Source: Paenibacillus spiritus (lineage in GTDB: Bacteria; Bacillota; Bacilli; Paenibacillales; Paenibacillaceae). Taken from it: DNA of 64,000 nucleotides. The number at the start of each line of letters is the position of its first letter. Position 1 is the stretch's first letter. Positions 35,398 through 43,337 of this stretch are shown here, in pieces. The stretch spans positions 248,001-312,000 of the forward strand of contig NZ_VYKK01000005.1 of NCBI RefSeq assembly GCF_008710135.1, written 5' to 3'. A model generated the notes under the pieces. The model was given only the letters and a program-made list of their open reading frames with translations, had not been told where the DNA came from and did not search any database. Made by a program: the position numbers and the translations under genes.

Positions 35398-37701
35398 ATG
35401 GCGATTGACTATGAGAAGGAAATGGGCTCCGCCACCGTGGAGCAGAAATTCCTGTACGAATCCGGCAACGAGATGGCCGCCTACGCGGCGCATCAGATCA
35501 ATTATCATGTCATGGGGTATTTTCCGATTTCGCCGTCTACGGAGGTAGCACAATTCCTGGATACGATGAAGGCAAGCGGACAGCATGACATTATGCTCGT
35601 TCCTTCGGACGGCGAGCACAGCTCGGCGGGCATCTGCTACGGAGCATCCGCCGCCGGGGGCCGCGTATTCAATGCTACGAGCGCCCAGGGCTATCTCTAT
35701 ATGCTGGAGCAAATGCCGGTCCAGTCCGGCACCCGGATGCCGATGGTCATGAATCTGGTCTGCCGCTCCGTGTCGGGGCCGCTGAACATTCACGGCGATC
35801 ACTCCGATCTTTATTTTGCGCTGAATACCGGCTGGCCGATCCTGATGTGTCCGGACCCGCAGTCGGTCTATGACATGAACCTTATGGCCATCAAGCTGGC
35901 CGAGCATGCAAAGGTGCGCCTGCCGGTGCTGGTGGCGATGGACGGCTACTTCACCTCGCACCAGAAGCGCCGGGTACAAGCCTTCGCGAACCGCGAGGAT
36001 GTGCATAAGTTCATCGGTCCGCAGCCGGCGGGCTACGACGATGCGCTCGACCGCAATCATCCGGTCTCGATCGGCCCCTACATGAACGAGCCGGATTATA
36101 TCAATAACAAATACCAGCAGTCCGTTGCCATGTACAATGCCGGCGAAGTGTTTGAAGAGATTGCCAAGGAATTCGGCGACCTTACCGGCCGCCACTATCC
36201 GATCCTGTCCCAGTACCGGATGGAGGACGCCGAGGTTGCCGTATTCCTGATGAACTCTGCTTCGGAGATCATCAAGGATGTGGTGGACGATCTCCGCGCC
36301 CGCGGCATCCGCGCGGGCTCCGTCTCGCCGAATATGATCCGCCCGTTCCCGCAGAAGCAGATTGCGGAAGCGCTCCGACATGTCAAAGCGATCACGGTCG
36401 GCGACCGCGCCGACTCCTACGGAGCCTACGGCGGCAACATGGTGAATGAAATCAAAGCCGCCCTGTTCACGTACGGCAACACGACGACCCGGGTCATCAG
36501 CCGCATCTACGGGCTCGGCGGCAAGGACTTCTACGCGGAAGACGGACATCATCTGTTCCGGCTTGCCATTGAAGCCGCCGAGACGGGCCGGGTAGAAGTG
36601 CCGTTCGACTACTACGGACACAATCCCGGACTGCCGGGCAGCGAGCCGAAGCGGACGCTGAAGCCGCTCCCGTTCGACAAGCTGAAGAGCGGCCTGATTG
36701 CGGTAGACAAGGACCCCGATACTGGCAAGCTCAAGGTCAAGATTCCGCCGCTGCGGAGTCTGACCGCGAAGCCGAAGCGCTTGTCGCCGGGACACGGCAC
36801 CTGCCCGGGCTGCGGCATTTTCTCCGGACTGGAATTGTTCTTCAAGGGAATTGAGGGCGATGTCGTGGCCCTGTATCATACGGGCTGTGCTTTTGTCACC
36901 ACGATGGGTTATCCTTACTCGTCCCACAAATCTACGTTCATCCATAACCTGTTCCAGAACGGAGCTGCGACAATGTCCGGCGTCGTCGAAATGTTCTGGG
37001 AGCGCAAACGGCGGGGCGAGCTGGATCATCTGGGGCTCCAGGACGACTTTACCTTTGTGATGGTCACCGGCGACGGCGGCATGGATATCGGCATGGGCCC
37101 GGCCATCGGAGCCGCTCTTCGCGGCCACAAGATGATCATTGTGGAATACGACAATGAGGGCTATATGAATACCGGGGCCCAGCAGTCGTATTCGACGCCG
37201 ATCGGCCACCGGACCTCGACGTCCAGTATCGGCAAGACGCAGCAAGGGAAGAAGACCCAGCATAAGGACACGCCGCAGATTATGGCGGCTACGAATGTGC
37301 CGTATGTCTTCACCGGCTGCGAAGCCTTCCCGCAGGACCTCGTCAAGAAGGCGGCCAAGGCCCAGTGGTATGCCCAGAATGAAGGATTGGCTTACGGGAA
37401 AATCCTGTCGGCCTGCCCGCTGAACTGGATGTCCGAGGATGCGCTCGGCACAAAGCTCGTCGGCAAGGCGGTCGATTCCTGCTTCTTCCCGCTGTATGAA
37501 GTCGAGCAGGGCATTACGACGATTACGTACAATCCCGAAGAGAAGGAGAAGCGCGTGCCGGTAACCGAATGGCTGAAAGGCATGGGCAAGACGAAGCATC
37601 TGCTCAAGGAAGAGAATGCCGAAGCGCTCCGCAGCTTTGAAGAAGAAGTGGAGCGGCGCTGGGTGCGCCTGAAGGCGAAGCACGAGCATCCCGATCTGTA
37701 A
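35398..37701 (+). CDS. 2-oxoacid:ferredoxin oxidoreductase, fused alpha and beta subunits
   Basis: The first 430 residues are the alpha subunit (pyrimidine-binding/transketolase-like: GYFPISPSTEVAQF, SDGEHSSAGICYGAS); from about 460 the beta subunit follows with GHGTCPGCG, whose cysteines normally bind a further [4Fe-4S] cluster, and the thiamine-diphosphate/Mg motif GDGGMDIG. Length 767. With the preceding gene it makes a complete four-domain oxidoreductase from two polypeptides, decarboxylating a 2-oxoacid to an acyl-CoA. Only part of the beta cysteine set can be confirmed by eye. Confidence 0.88.
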   Translation: MAIDYEKEMGSATVEQKFLYESGNEMAAYAAHQINYHVMGYFPISPSTEVAQFLDTMKASGQHDIMLVPSDGEHSSAGICYGASAAGGRVFNATSAQGYLYMLEQMPVQSGTRMPMVMNLVCRSVSGPLNIHGDHSDLYFALNTGWPILMCPDPQSVYDMNLMAIKLAEHAKVRLPVLVAMDGYFTSHQKRRVQAFANREDVHKFIGPQPAGYDDALDRNHPVSIGPYMNEPDYINNKYQQSVAMYNAGEVFEEIAKEFGDLTGRHYPILSQYRMEDAEVAVFLMNSASEIIKDVVDDLRARGIRAGSVSPNMIRPFPQKQIAEALRHVKAITVGDRADSYGAYGGNMVNEIKAALFTYGNTTTRVISRIYGLGGKDFYAEDGHHLFRLAIEAAETGRVEVPFDYYGHNPGLPGSEPKRTLKPLPFDKLKSGLIAVDKDPDTGKLKVKIPPLRSLTAKPKRLSPGHGTCPGCGIFSGLELFFKGIEGDVVALYHTGCAFVTTMGYPYSSHKSTFIHNLFQNGAATMSGVVEMFWERKRRGELDHLGLQDDFTFVMVTGDGGMDIGMGPAIGAALRGHKMIIVEYDNEGYMNTGAQQSYSTPIGHRTSTSSIGKTQQGKKTQHKDTPQIMAATNVPYVFTGCEAFPQDLVKKAAKAQWYAQNEGLAYGKILSACPLNWMSEDALGTKLVGKAVDSCFFPLYEVEQGITTITYNPEEKEKRVPVTEWLKGMGKTKHLLKEENAEALRSFEEEVERRWVRLKAKHEHPDL

Positions 37702-37758
37702 AAAAGACAGGGGGAGCCCGGAGGGTTCCCTCCCGATTAAGAAATTTCTGACAACCGA

Positions 37759-37803
37759 AAAGGCTCCCGATGGCTTAGACAAGCCGTCCGGAGCCTTTCT
37801 GTT
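37759..37803 (+). terminator. Terminator after the oxidoreductase genes
   Basis: AAAGGCTCC...GGAGCCTTT with an inner GACGGCTT/AAGCCGTC-type pairing, then CTGTTGTTG; weak T-run. Confidence 0.6.
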
Positions 37804-37822
37804 GTTGCTTGGCTGCGCCCCG

Positions 37823-37980
37823 TCAGAACAGGCTCCAGCTGCCCTTGCTGCGCGCGTGCCGCTCGGCGGCCGAGAGCAGAAGGGCGCGGTTAGCGCGACC
37901 ATCGCGAGACAGCCGGCAACCAGCGCGGCAAGCGAAGCGTACCAACAGATCCCGATGTTGTCGCAGACAGGTTGAACAGC
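37823..37980 (-). pseudogene. Possible remnant of a membrane transporter C-terminus
   Basis: Reading the minus strand, one frame gives a hydrophobic helix (WYASLAALVAGCLAMVAL) and, after a frame change near 37895, the other gives LLLSAAERHARSKGSWSLF and a stop at 37823. Together these look like the last helix and tail of a permease interrupted by a frameshift, with the rest lost. No ribosome site or intact start is present. Family identity (possibly MFS) is a guess. Confidence 0.35.
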
Positions 37981-38005
37981 CCCGTACCGGGGGCGGCAGA
38001 AGAAG

Positions 38006-38527
38006 TCAGCTCTCCTTCTTGTATATCTCGCGCATGACATGGCCGAGCTCGGGAAGAATGAGCCGGTTCATCGCCAGCCGGACGGCTGCGGCCGATCCCG
38101 GCATGGAGAAGACGGCTTTGCTGCCGATGGTGCCGGCAATGGCGCGGCTCAGCATGGCCGCAGGTCCGACGTCTTCCTGGAAGCTGAGCAGACGGAAGAG
38201 CTCGCCGAATCCCGGGAGATTTTTGTCCATCAGGGAAGTGACGGCTTCATAAGTGGAATCCCGGGGCGAAATGCCCGTTCCCCCGGTCAGCAGAATCGCT
38301 TCGACGCCGGCGCGGGTGGAAGCGGAATAGATCGTCTCCCGGATCAGATCGTAATCGTCCTTGACTATCGTGTAGCTCTCTAATCGGTGCCCGTTCTCCT
38401 GCAGGAGATCGCGGATGAGCGTACCGCTCTTGTCCGTCTCCGGTGTGCGGGTGTCCGATACGGTGATGACGCAGCAGGCAACGGAGCCCGGCGCCTGGCT
38501 TCGGTGTTCCTGGGCAGAATCCTTCAT
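38006..38527 (-). CDS. moaB: Molybdenum cofactor biosynthesis protein B family (MoaB/MogA)
   Basis: Molybdopterin adenylyltransferase-like protein of 173 residues. The MoCF signatures ITVSDTRTPETDKSG and LTGGTGISPRDSTYE are intact, and SMPGSAAAVRLAMNRLILPEL is the usual end. Start is the internal ATG with AAGGAGGGATTGCC ahead of it. It is transcribed away from the CobW-type gene; no other molybdopterin genes are in the window. Confidence 0.9.
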   Translation of the reverse strand: MKDSAQEHRSQAPGSVACCVITVSDTRTPETDKSGTLIRDLLQENGHRLESYTIVKDDYDLIRETIYSASTRAGVEAILLTGGTGISPRDSTYEAVTSLMDKNLPGFGELFRLLSFQEDVGPAAMLSRAIAGTIGSKAVFSMPGSAAAVRLAMNRLILPELGHVMREIYKKES

Positions 38528-38647
38528 GGCAATCCCTCCTTGTCCTTCCATCATAGGATAGACCGGAGGCTCCCGCAAGGTTGTGCTTCCCCGCCGGTTT
38601 ATAGTACACTCGCAGATGACAACAACGGGGCAAGGGAGCTATCGAAG

Positions 38648-39748
38648 ATGAATAATGAGGTTGTTATCGGAACCGGGTACGATGCCGGCGAACGGATGGA
38701 AGCATCCAAGCCGCTGCCGGTCTATATTTTGTCGGGATTTCTGGGAAGCGGCAAAACGACGCTGCTCCAGCGCCTGCTGGCCCACTGGAAGAGTCAGGGC
38801 CTTCGTCCGGCGGTCATTATGAACGAACTGGGAGAAGTCAATCTGGACGGACTGCTCGTGGAGCAGACCGTGCCGATGGCGGAGCTGCTGGGCGGGTGCA
38901 TCTGCTGCACGATCCGCGGCGATCTCAGCACCGAGCTGGCTACGCTCATCAAGCGGGAATCGCCGGATCTGGTCATTATCGAAGCGACGGGCGCGGCCAA
39001 CCCGATCGAGATTATCGACAGCGTCACCGAGACTTCGCTCTATCAGCGGCTGGAGCTGAAGGGGCTGATCACCGTGGCCGACGCCGCCCATCTGCTGGAG
39101 CTGCACCGCACCCAGAAGGGTTCCACCTACCGGCTCATGCAGGAGCAGATTCGCTCTGCGTCCGTGCTGATTCTGAACAAGACCGACCGCGTCAGCGCGG
39201 AGGAGGAGGCAGAGGTCGCCGATGTGCTGCGCCGCTGGAACGCGTACGCCGATCTCCTTCCGGCGGTGAACTGTGCCGTGGACCCCGCCGAGCTGCTCGA
39301 ACGGATGGAGCAGGCGGACATCCACGCCGGATGGGAAGCGGAGGCGGAACCCGGGGATGCGGGCGATGAGGCGCAGGGCAGCGCCGGCACCGGGGAGGAA
39401 GGAGCCGGAGCGCCGGGAACCCACCGGACCCATGACCATGTGATGGCCTACACCCATTACTTTACTTTTCCGGTGAACAGTGAGGAATTTGAAGCTCTGA
39501 TCCGGGATCTGCCCAGCGATGTGTACCGGGCGAAGGGCGTGGTGAGCTTCAGCGATACGTCCAGCCGGTTCCTGTTCCAGTATGCTTACCGGGAAGCCGA
39601 TTTTATGAAAATCACCCCTCAGGGCGATCTGCCCGACGTGGCCGTTTTCATCGGGGAGCATTTCTCGTCCTCGGAGCTTCGCAGCAAGCTGCTGAAGCTG
39701 GAGCGCCGGGCGGCCGGACGCCCGGACAGAGTGCGCCGCACTCTCTAG
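38648..39748 (+). CDS. CobW/COG0523-family metal-chaperone GTPase
   Basis: G3E-family GTPase of 366 residues. Walker A GFLGSGKTT (about residues 28-37), the family metal motif CICC (in GGCICCTIRGD), G3/G4 motifs IIEATG and LNKTD, and a C-terminal CobW_C domain are present. A His-containing segment (THRTHDHVMAYTH) lies at the domain junction after an acidic Gly/Ala linker. Such proteins load zinc, cobalt or other metals onto clients. The long upstream frame overlaps moaB on the other strand; ATG 38648 is preferred on conservation. Confidence 0.88.
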   Translation: MNNEVVIGTGYDAGERMEASKPLPVYILSGFLGSGKTTLLQRLLAHWKSQGLRPAVIMNELGEVNLDGLLVEQTVPMAELLGGCICCTIRGDLSTELATLIKRESPDLVIIEATGAANPIEIIDSVTETSLYQRLELKGLITVADAAHLLELHRTQKGSTYRLMQEQIRSASVLILNKTDRVSAEEEAEVADVLRRWNAYADLLPAVNCAVDPAELLERMEQADIHAGWEAEAEPGDAGDEAQGSAGTGEEGAGAPGTHRTHDHVMAYTHYFTFPVNSEEFEALIRDLPSDVYRAKGVVSFSDTSSRFLFQYAYREADFMKITPQGDLPDVAVFIGEHFSSSELRSKLLKLERRAAGRPDRVRRTL

Positions 39749-39887
39749 GGAGTCCCTGAAGAGCAGGCCGGCAGGACGGCGGCAGTCCATGGTCGGGTAC
39801 CGCCTATGGGCATTCTGGTTCGGAGCTTGGGGCTTGCGGTTATATAGAAGGCATAACCTAATTCATACGACCCGGAGGTACAAGGCG

Positions 39888-40235
39888 ATGACCCGAATTC
39901 TATACCAGGATTGCATTGACGCTTGTCTGAAATGCATGGAAGCCTGCAACTACAGCTATGTCTCCAACCTGAAGGAGTATGAGCTCGCCCGGCTTCGCGA
40001 CTGTGTGCTGCTTGAACGCGAGTGTGCCGATATATGCGGCTTCGCCATGGAGGCGATGACGCGCCAGAGTCCTTTTGTCGCCGATATTTGCCGGCTGTGC
40101 GCCGATATCTGCGAAGCAACCGCCGAGGAATGCTCGCGCCATGAGCAGACGCACTGTCTGGACTGCATTGAGTCCTGCCGCCGCTGCGCCGAGCTGTGCC
40201 GCGAAGTCAGCAGCCTCGTGACCGTGCTTGCCTAA
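39888..40235 (+). CDS. Four-helix-bundle Cys-rich protein, copper-storage (Csp)-like
   Basis: A 115-residue cytosolic protein with 16 cysteines spaced mostly as CxxxC/CxxC on helices (DCIDACLKCMEAC, CADIC, CRLCADIC, CLDCIESCRRCAELC) and HxxxH in one loop, the pattern of DUF326 proteins and of Csp3, which binds many Cu(I) ions inside a four-helix bundle. No signal peptide, so it would store or buffer copper in the cytoplasm. ATG 39888 has CGGAGGT ahead; the longer frame starting at 39789 is not supported. Confidence 0.85.
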   Translation: MTRILYQDCIDACLKCMEACNYSYVSNLKEYELARLRDCVLLERECADICGFAMEAMTRQSPFVADICRLCADICEATAEECSRHEQTHCLDCIESCRRCAELCREVSSLVTVLA

Positions 40236-40272
40236 ACGAAGGGCAGGCTGGTACAATAAACAATATTGTTCG

Positions 40273-40315
40273 GAGCCAGTTTCCGCTTGCAGGTCCGGCG
40301 GAGGCTGGCTTTTAT
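40273..40315 (+). terminator. Terminator after the Cys-rich gene
   Basis: GAGCCAGTTTCCGC...GGCGGAGGCTGGC, followed by TTTTATC. Confidence 0.75.
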
Positions 40316-40365
40316 CATGAACCGGCCCGGGTAACAGGGAATACGCAGACGTAACGGGAGGGACA

Positions 40366-40905
40366 ATGAAGGGAAGCCAACTGCCGGAAAGCGAACATTC
40401 CAGAGAGCTGTTCGCCTATTTTGGCCTCGCCGTCTTCTACGGCCAAGCGCTGGAACAGCAGCTGACCAACCTCCTGCTGCTGACCAAGCTGTCGCAGGGA
40501 AAGACACTGTCCGAGGAAGAGCTGACTGATCTGTACCAGCGCAAGCTGAGCAATTCGCTGGGTCAGCTGATCCGGGAGCTGTCTCACTACTTCCCTTTCT
40601 CCGAGGAAGAGACGCGACAGCTTCAGGAGGTATGGAAGCAGCGCAATTATATCGTACACGACTATTTCAAAGAACGGATTCAGGATACCTTCACCCCGGC
40701 CGGCCGGACCCGGATGATCCGCGAGCTGAAGCGGTTCAAGAACAAGGCCCGGCGGCTGGAGGTGAAGCTCCAGGGATACTGTGACGAGATGTATGCCGGG
40801 CTGAACCGGGAGAACGCCCAGGATATCAAAGGGCTCTATAAGCCGATGGCCGCTTCTGCAGCCGTCACGGCTGCGGAGAATTCGCCCGAATCCAAGCGGA
40901 ACTGA
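40366..40905 (+). CDS. Unknown protein with HEPN-like Rx4H motif
   Basis: A 179-residue, all-helical, charged protein that I do not recognise as a named family. The segment WKQRNYIVHDYFKERI contains R-N-x-x-x-H, the active-site signature of HEPN-type ribonucleases, placed after two predicted amphipathic helices as in that fold. GGGAGGGAC precedes the ATG. No nucleotidyltransferase (MNT) antitoxin partner is adjacent, so a toxin role is unproven. Bounded by terminators on both sides. Confidence 0.65.
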   Translation: MKGSQLPESEHSRELFAYFGLAVFYGQALEQQLTNLLLLTKLSQGKTLSEEELTDLYQRKLSNSLGQLIRELSHYFPFSEEETRQLQEVWKQRNYIVHDYFKERIQDTFTPAGRTRMIRELKRFKNKARRLEVKLQGYCDEMYAGLNRENAQDIKGLYKPMAASAAVTAAENSPESKRN

Positions 40906-40975
40906 CCCCTGGCAGAAGGAGAAGTCAGGAAGCCGGGCGGCCCCCGGCATTCAGGCGAGAGCAACGCCGCCGCAC

Positions 40976-41035
40976 ACGAACAACGCCTCCGGGCTCCCGA
41001 TCAGGGAAGCCCGGAGGCGTTGTTCGTTGCAGTAG
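40976..41035. terminator. Bidirectional terminator between convergent genes
   Basis: CGAACAACGCCTCCGGGCT and AGCCCGGAGGCGTTGTTCG form a 19-bp stem serving the plus-strand HEPN-like gene and the minus-strand ABC exporter gene. Confidence 0.85.
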
Positions 41036-41047
41036 CCGCAGAAGCGT

Positions 41048-43114
41048 CTATTTGCCCGGAAGCGGAGAAAGCACCGGCGCAGGGGAAGGTGCGGCCGCAC
41101 CGCCTGCATTGCCCGACTGAAGCTGGTACATCCGGTAGTACCGGCCCTCTTTTGCCATCAGCTCCTCGTGGCTGCCCCGTTCGACAATCTCGCCGTGATG
41201 CAGCACCAGAATCTGGTCGGCGCTTCGGATGGTGGACAGGCGGTGGGCGATGATGAACGTCGTCCGGCCCTTCTTCAGCACCTCCAGCGCTTCCTGAATA
41301 AGACTCTCGGTCTCGGTATCGATATTGGAGGTCGCCTCGTCGAGAATCAGAATCGCCGGATCGAAGGCGAGCGCCCGGGCGAATGAAATGAGCTGGCGCT
41401 GTCCGGCGGACAGCGTGCTGCCCTTCTCCACGACCGGTTCATCGAAGCCTTGGGGCAGATGCGCCAGCAGCCGGTCGGCGCCTACCTCGCGAAGCGCGCG
41501 CTCGGCGCGTTCCCGCGTAATCCGCTCGTCGCCGAGACTGACGTTGGACGCAATCGTGCCCGTGAACAGATACGGGTCCTGCAGCACGATGCCCATATGG
41601 CTGCGCAGCCACTGCTTCGGAATGGAGACGGTCTCCTTGCCGTCGATCGTGATGGAGCCTTTCTGCGGATCATAGAACCGGAACAGCAGGTTGATGATCG
41701 AGCTTTTGCCCGAACCGGTATGTCCGACCAGCGCCACCGTCTCGCCCTGCGCCGCCCGGAAGGAGATATTCTTGAGCACCTCATGCCCTTCCTTGTAGGC
41801 GAACGAGACGTTCTTGAATTCCACATGGCCCTTGTAGCGCGGCATCGATCCGTCCGTAACCGGCTCGCCTTCTTCGTCCATCAGCTTGAAGACGCGTCCG
41901 GCGGATACCATCGAGGAATCCAGGTTGGCCAGCTGGTTGACCATGCCGGTGATCGGCTGGAACATCCGGCCCAGCACATCGACGAAGGCATAGAGCACGC
42001 CGAGCGAAATAGCGGTGGAACCCGACAGGCTGCCGAAGCCGAAATACCACAGCACCATCACAAAAGCGACATTCCGAAGCACCCCGACCAGATTGTGGGA
42101 GGTGAAGGAGTTCAAGTTCAGCATTTTGTTCTGGTATTTCAGGTAATCGTCGTTCAGCGTCTCGAACTCCTCCAGCCGCTCTTTCTGGCGGCGGAAGATC
42201 CGGATGATCGACATGCCCTGGATGGATTCATTAATAATGGCGTTGATCTCGCTCAGACGGGAGCGGATGACCGTATTGTACTTGGTGGCCACCTTGCGGT
42301 AGAGCACAATCCAGAGCACGATGACCGGCAGAATGAACAGGCTGACCAGACCGAGCCGGTAATCGAGCAGGAAGAGCGCGATGTATACGCCTGTGATGTT
42401 GATGATGCCGGTACAGAAATTCGAGAGCACGGCAATGAACAGATCCTTGACCGCTTCGGTGTCGTTGGTCACCCGGGAGACGACCTTGCCTGCCGGCAGG
42501 TTATCGAAGAAGTGAACCGGCAGCCGCTGGATATGGGCATACACATCGGTCCGCAGCTTCCGGACGACCTGATTGGCCGAGGATTGCAGCCAGTACGTCT
42601 TGCCGAACTCCGCGATAATCGAGACCAGCAGCAGAATGCCGTATAGGCCGACCAGCCGGTAGATGCCGGGGAACTCCGGTTTGTAAAAAGCGAACAGTTC
42701 GCCCGCCGACAGCTTCGCCGCCGGATAGCTGACGGACTGTCCGTCCCGGGCGATGGTCAGGGTCCCGTCCCGGAAGCTGCGTTCGCCTTCCGTCCGGGGT
42801 ACCGCCTCGCCAATGAAATAGAAGCTCCGGCCGATCTGGAGCAGCCGGACCTCCCGGCCTCTGGCTTCCCCCGGCTCGAACCGGTCACCGCGCTTGTAAT
42901 AAGCGCCCCGGTATTCCGCAGCCTGATGAGAGGATTCCGAGACAAAGTAAGGCTTCTCGATGGCCAGCATATGGTTGTCGATCATTGATTTGGCGATAAA
43001 AGGCCCGGCCAGCTCGGCCGCTACCCCGATGGAGAGCAGCAGCAGAGCTGCGATGAATGTCTTCTTGGCATGCAGCGCGTATTGGAACAAGCGCCTGCCT
43101 GTATTGGATTTCAT
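41048..43114 (-). CDS. Heterodimeric ABC multidrug exporter, BmrD/YheH-like subunit
   Basis: Half-transporter of 688 residues: six membrane helices, a large external insertion between the first two (about residues 50-150), then the ATPase with Walker A GHTGSGKS, signature LSAGQ (degenerate, normally LSGGQ) and Walker B ILILDEATS with the catalytic glutamate. This combination matches the catalytic half of asymmetric exporters such as BmrCD and LmrCD. ATG 43114 has AGGAGGTTATCCCTC ahead; an upstream frame runs into the tandem repeats. Cotranscribed after the BmrC-like gene. Confidence 0.88.
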   Translation of the reverse strand: MKSNTGRRLFQYALHAKKTFIAALLLLSIGVAAELAGPFIAKSMIDNHMLAIEKPYFVSESSHQAAEYRGAYYKRGDRFEPGEARGREVRLLQIGRSFYFIGEAVPRTEGERSFRDGTLTIARDGQSVSYPAAKLSAGELFAFYKPEFPGIYRLVGLYGILLLVSIIAEFGKTYWLQSSANQVVRKLRTDVYAHIQRLPVHFFDNLPAGKVVSRVTNDTEAVKDLFIAVLSNFCTGIINITGVYIALFLLDYRLGLVSLFILPVIVLWIVLYRKVATKYNTVIRSRLSEINAIINESIQGMSIIRIFRRQKERLEEFETLNDDYLKYQNKMLNLNSFTSHNLVGVLRNVAFVMVLWYFGFGSLSGSTAISLGVLYAFVDVLGRMFQPITGMVNQLANLDSSMVSAGRVFKLMDEEGEPVTDGSMPRYKGHVEFKNVSFAYKEGHEVLKNISFRAAQGETVALVGHTGSGKSSIINLLFRFYDPQKGSITIDGKETVSIPKQWLRSHMGIVLQDPYLFTGTIASNVSLGDERITRERAERALREVGADRLLAHLPQGFDEPVVEKGSTLSAGQRQLISFARALAFDPAILILDEATSNIDTETESLIQEALEVLKKGRTTFIIAHRLSTIRSADQILVLHHGEIVERGSHEELMAKEGRYYRMYQLQSGNAGGAAAPSPAPVLSPLPGK

Positions 43115-43133
43115 GAGGGATAACCTCCTAAAA

Positions 43134-43336
43134 GTTTTACTAGCTTCCGCTTCATCGGGTTTTCTTCGGTAAAACTGCATCGGAAGCATAAACCTAGTTT
43201 TACTAGCTTCCGCTTCATCGAATGTCTTCGGTAAAACTGCATCGGAAGCATAAACCTAGTTTTACTAGCTTCCGCTTCATCGAATATCTTCGGTAAAACT
43301 GCATCGGAAGCATAAACCTAGTTTTACTAGCTTCGG
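43134..43336. repeat. Tandem 62-bp direct repeats, about 3.25 copies, between the two exporter genes
   Basis: Units start at 43134 (63 bp), 43197 (62), 43259 (62) and a partial at 43321. Copies 2 and 3 differ at one base. Each unit carries two inverted pairs, GTTTTAC/GTAAAAC and GCTTCCG/CGGAAGC, which interleave (a-b-a'-b'). The array fills almost the entire gap between the stop of the BmrC-like gene and the ribosome site of the BmrD-like gene. Confidence 0.95.
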
Positions 43337-43337
43337 C

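Noticed and set aside
43134..43336. CRISPR array
   Set aside because: The units are contiguous 62-bp copies with no variable spacers and no cas genes nearby.
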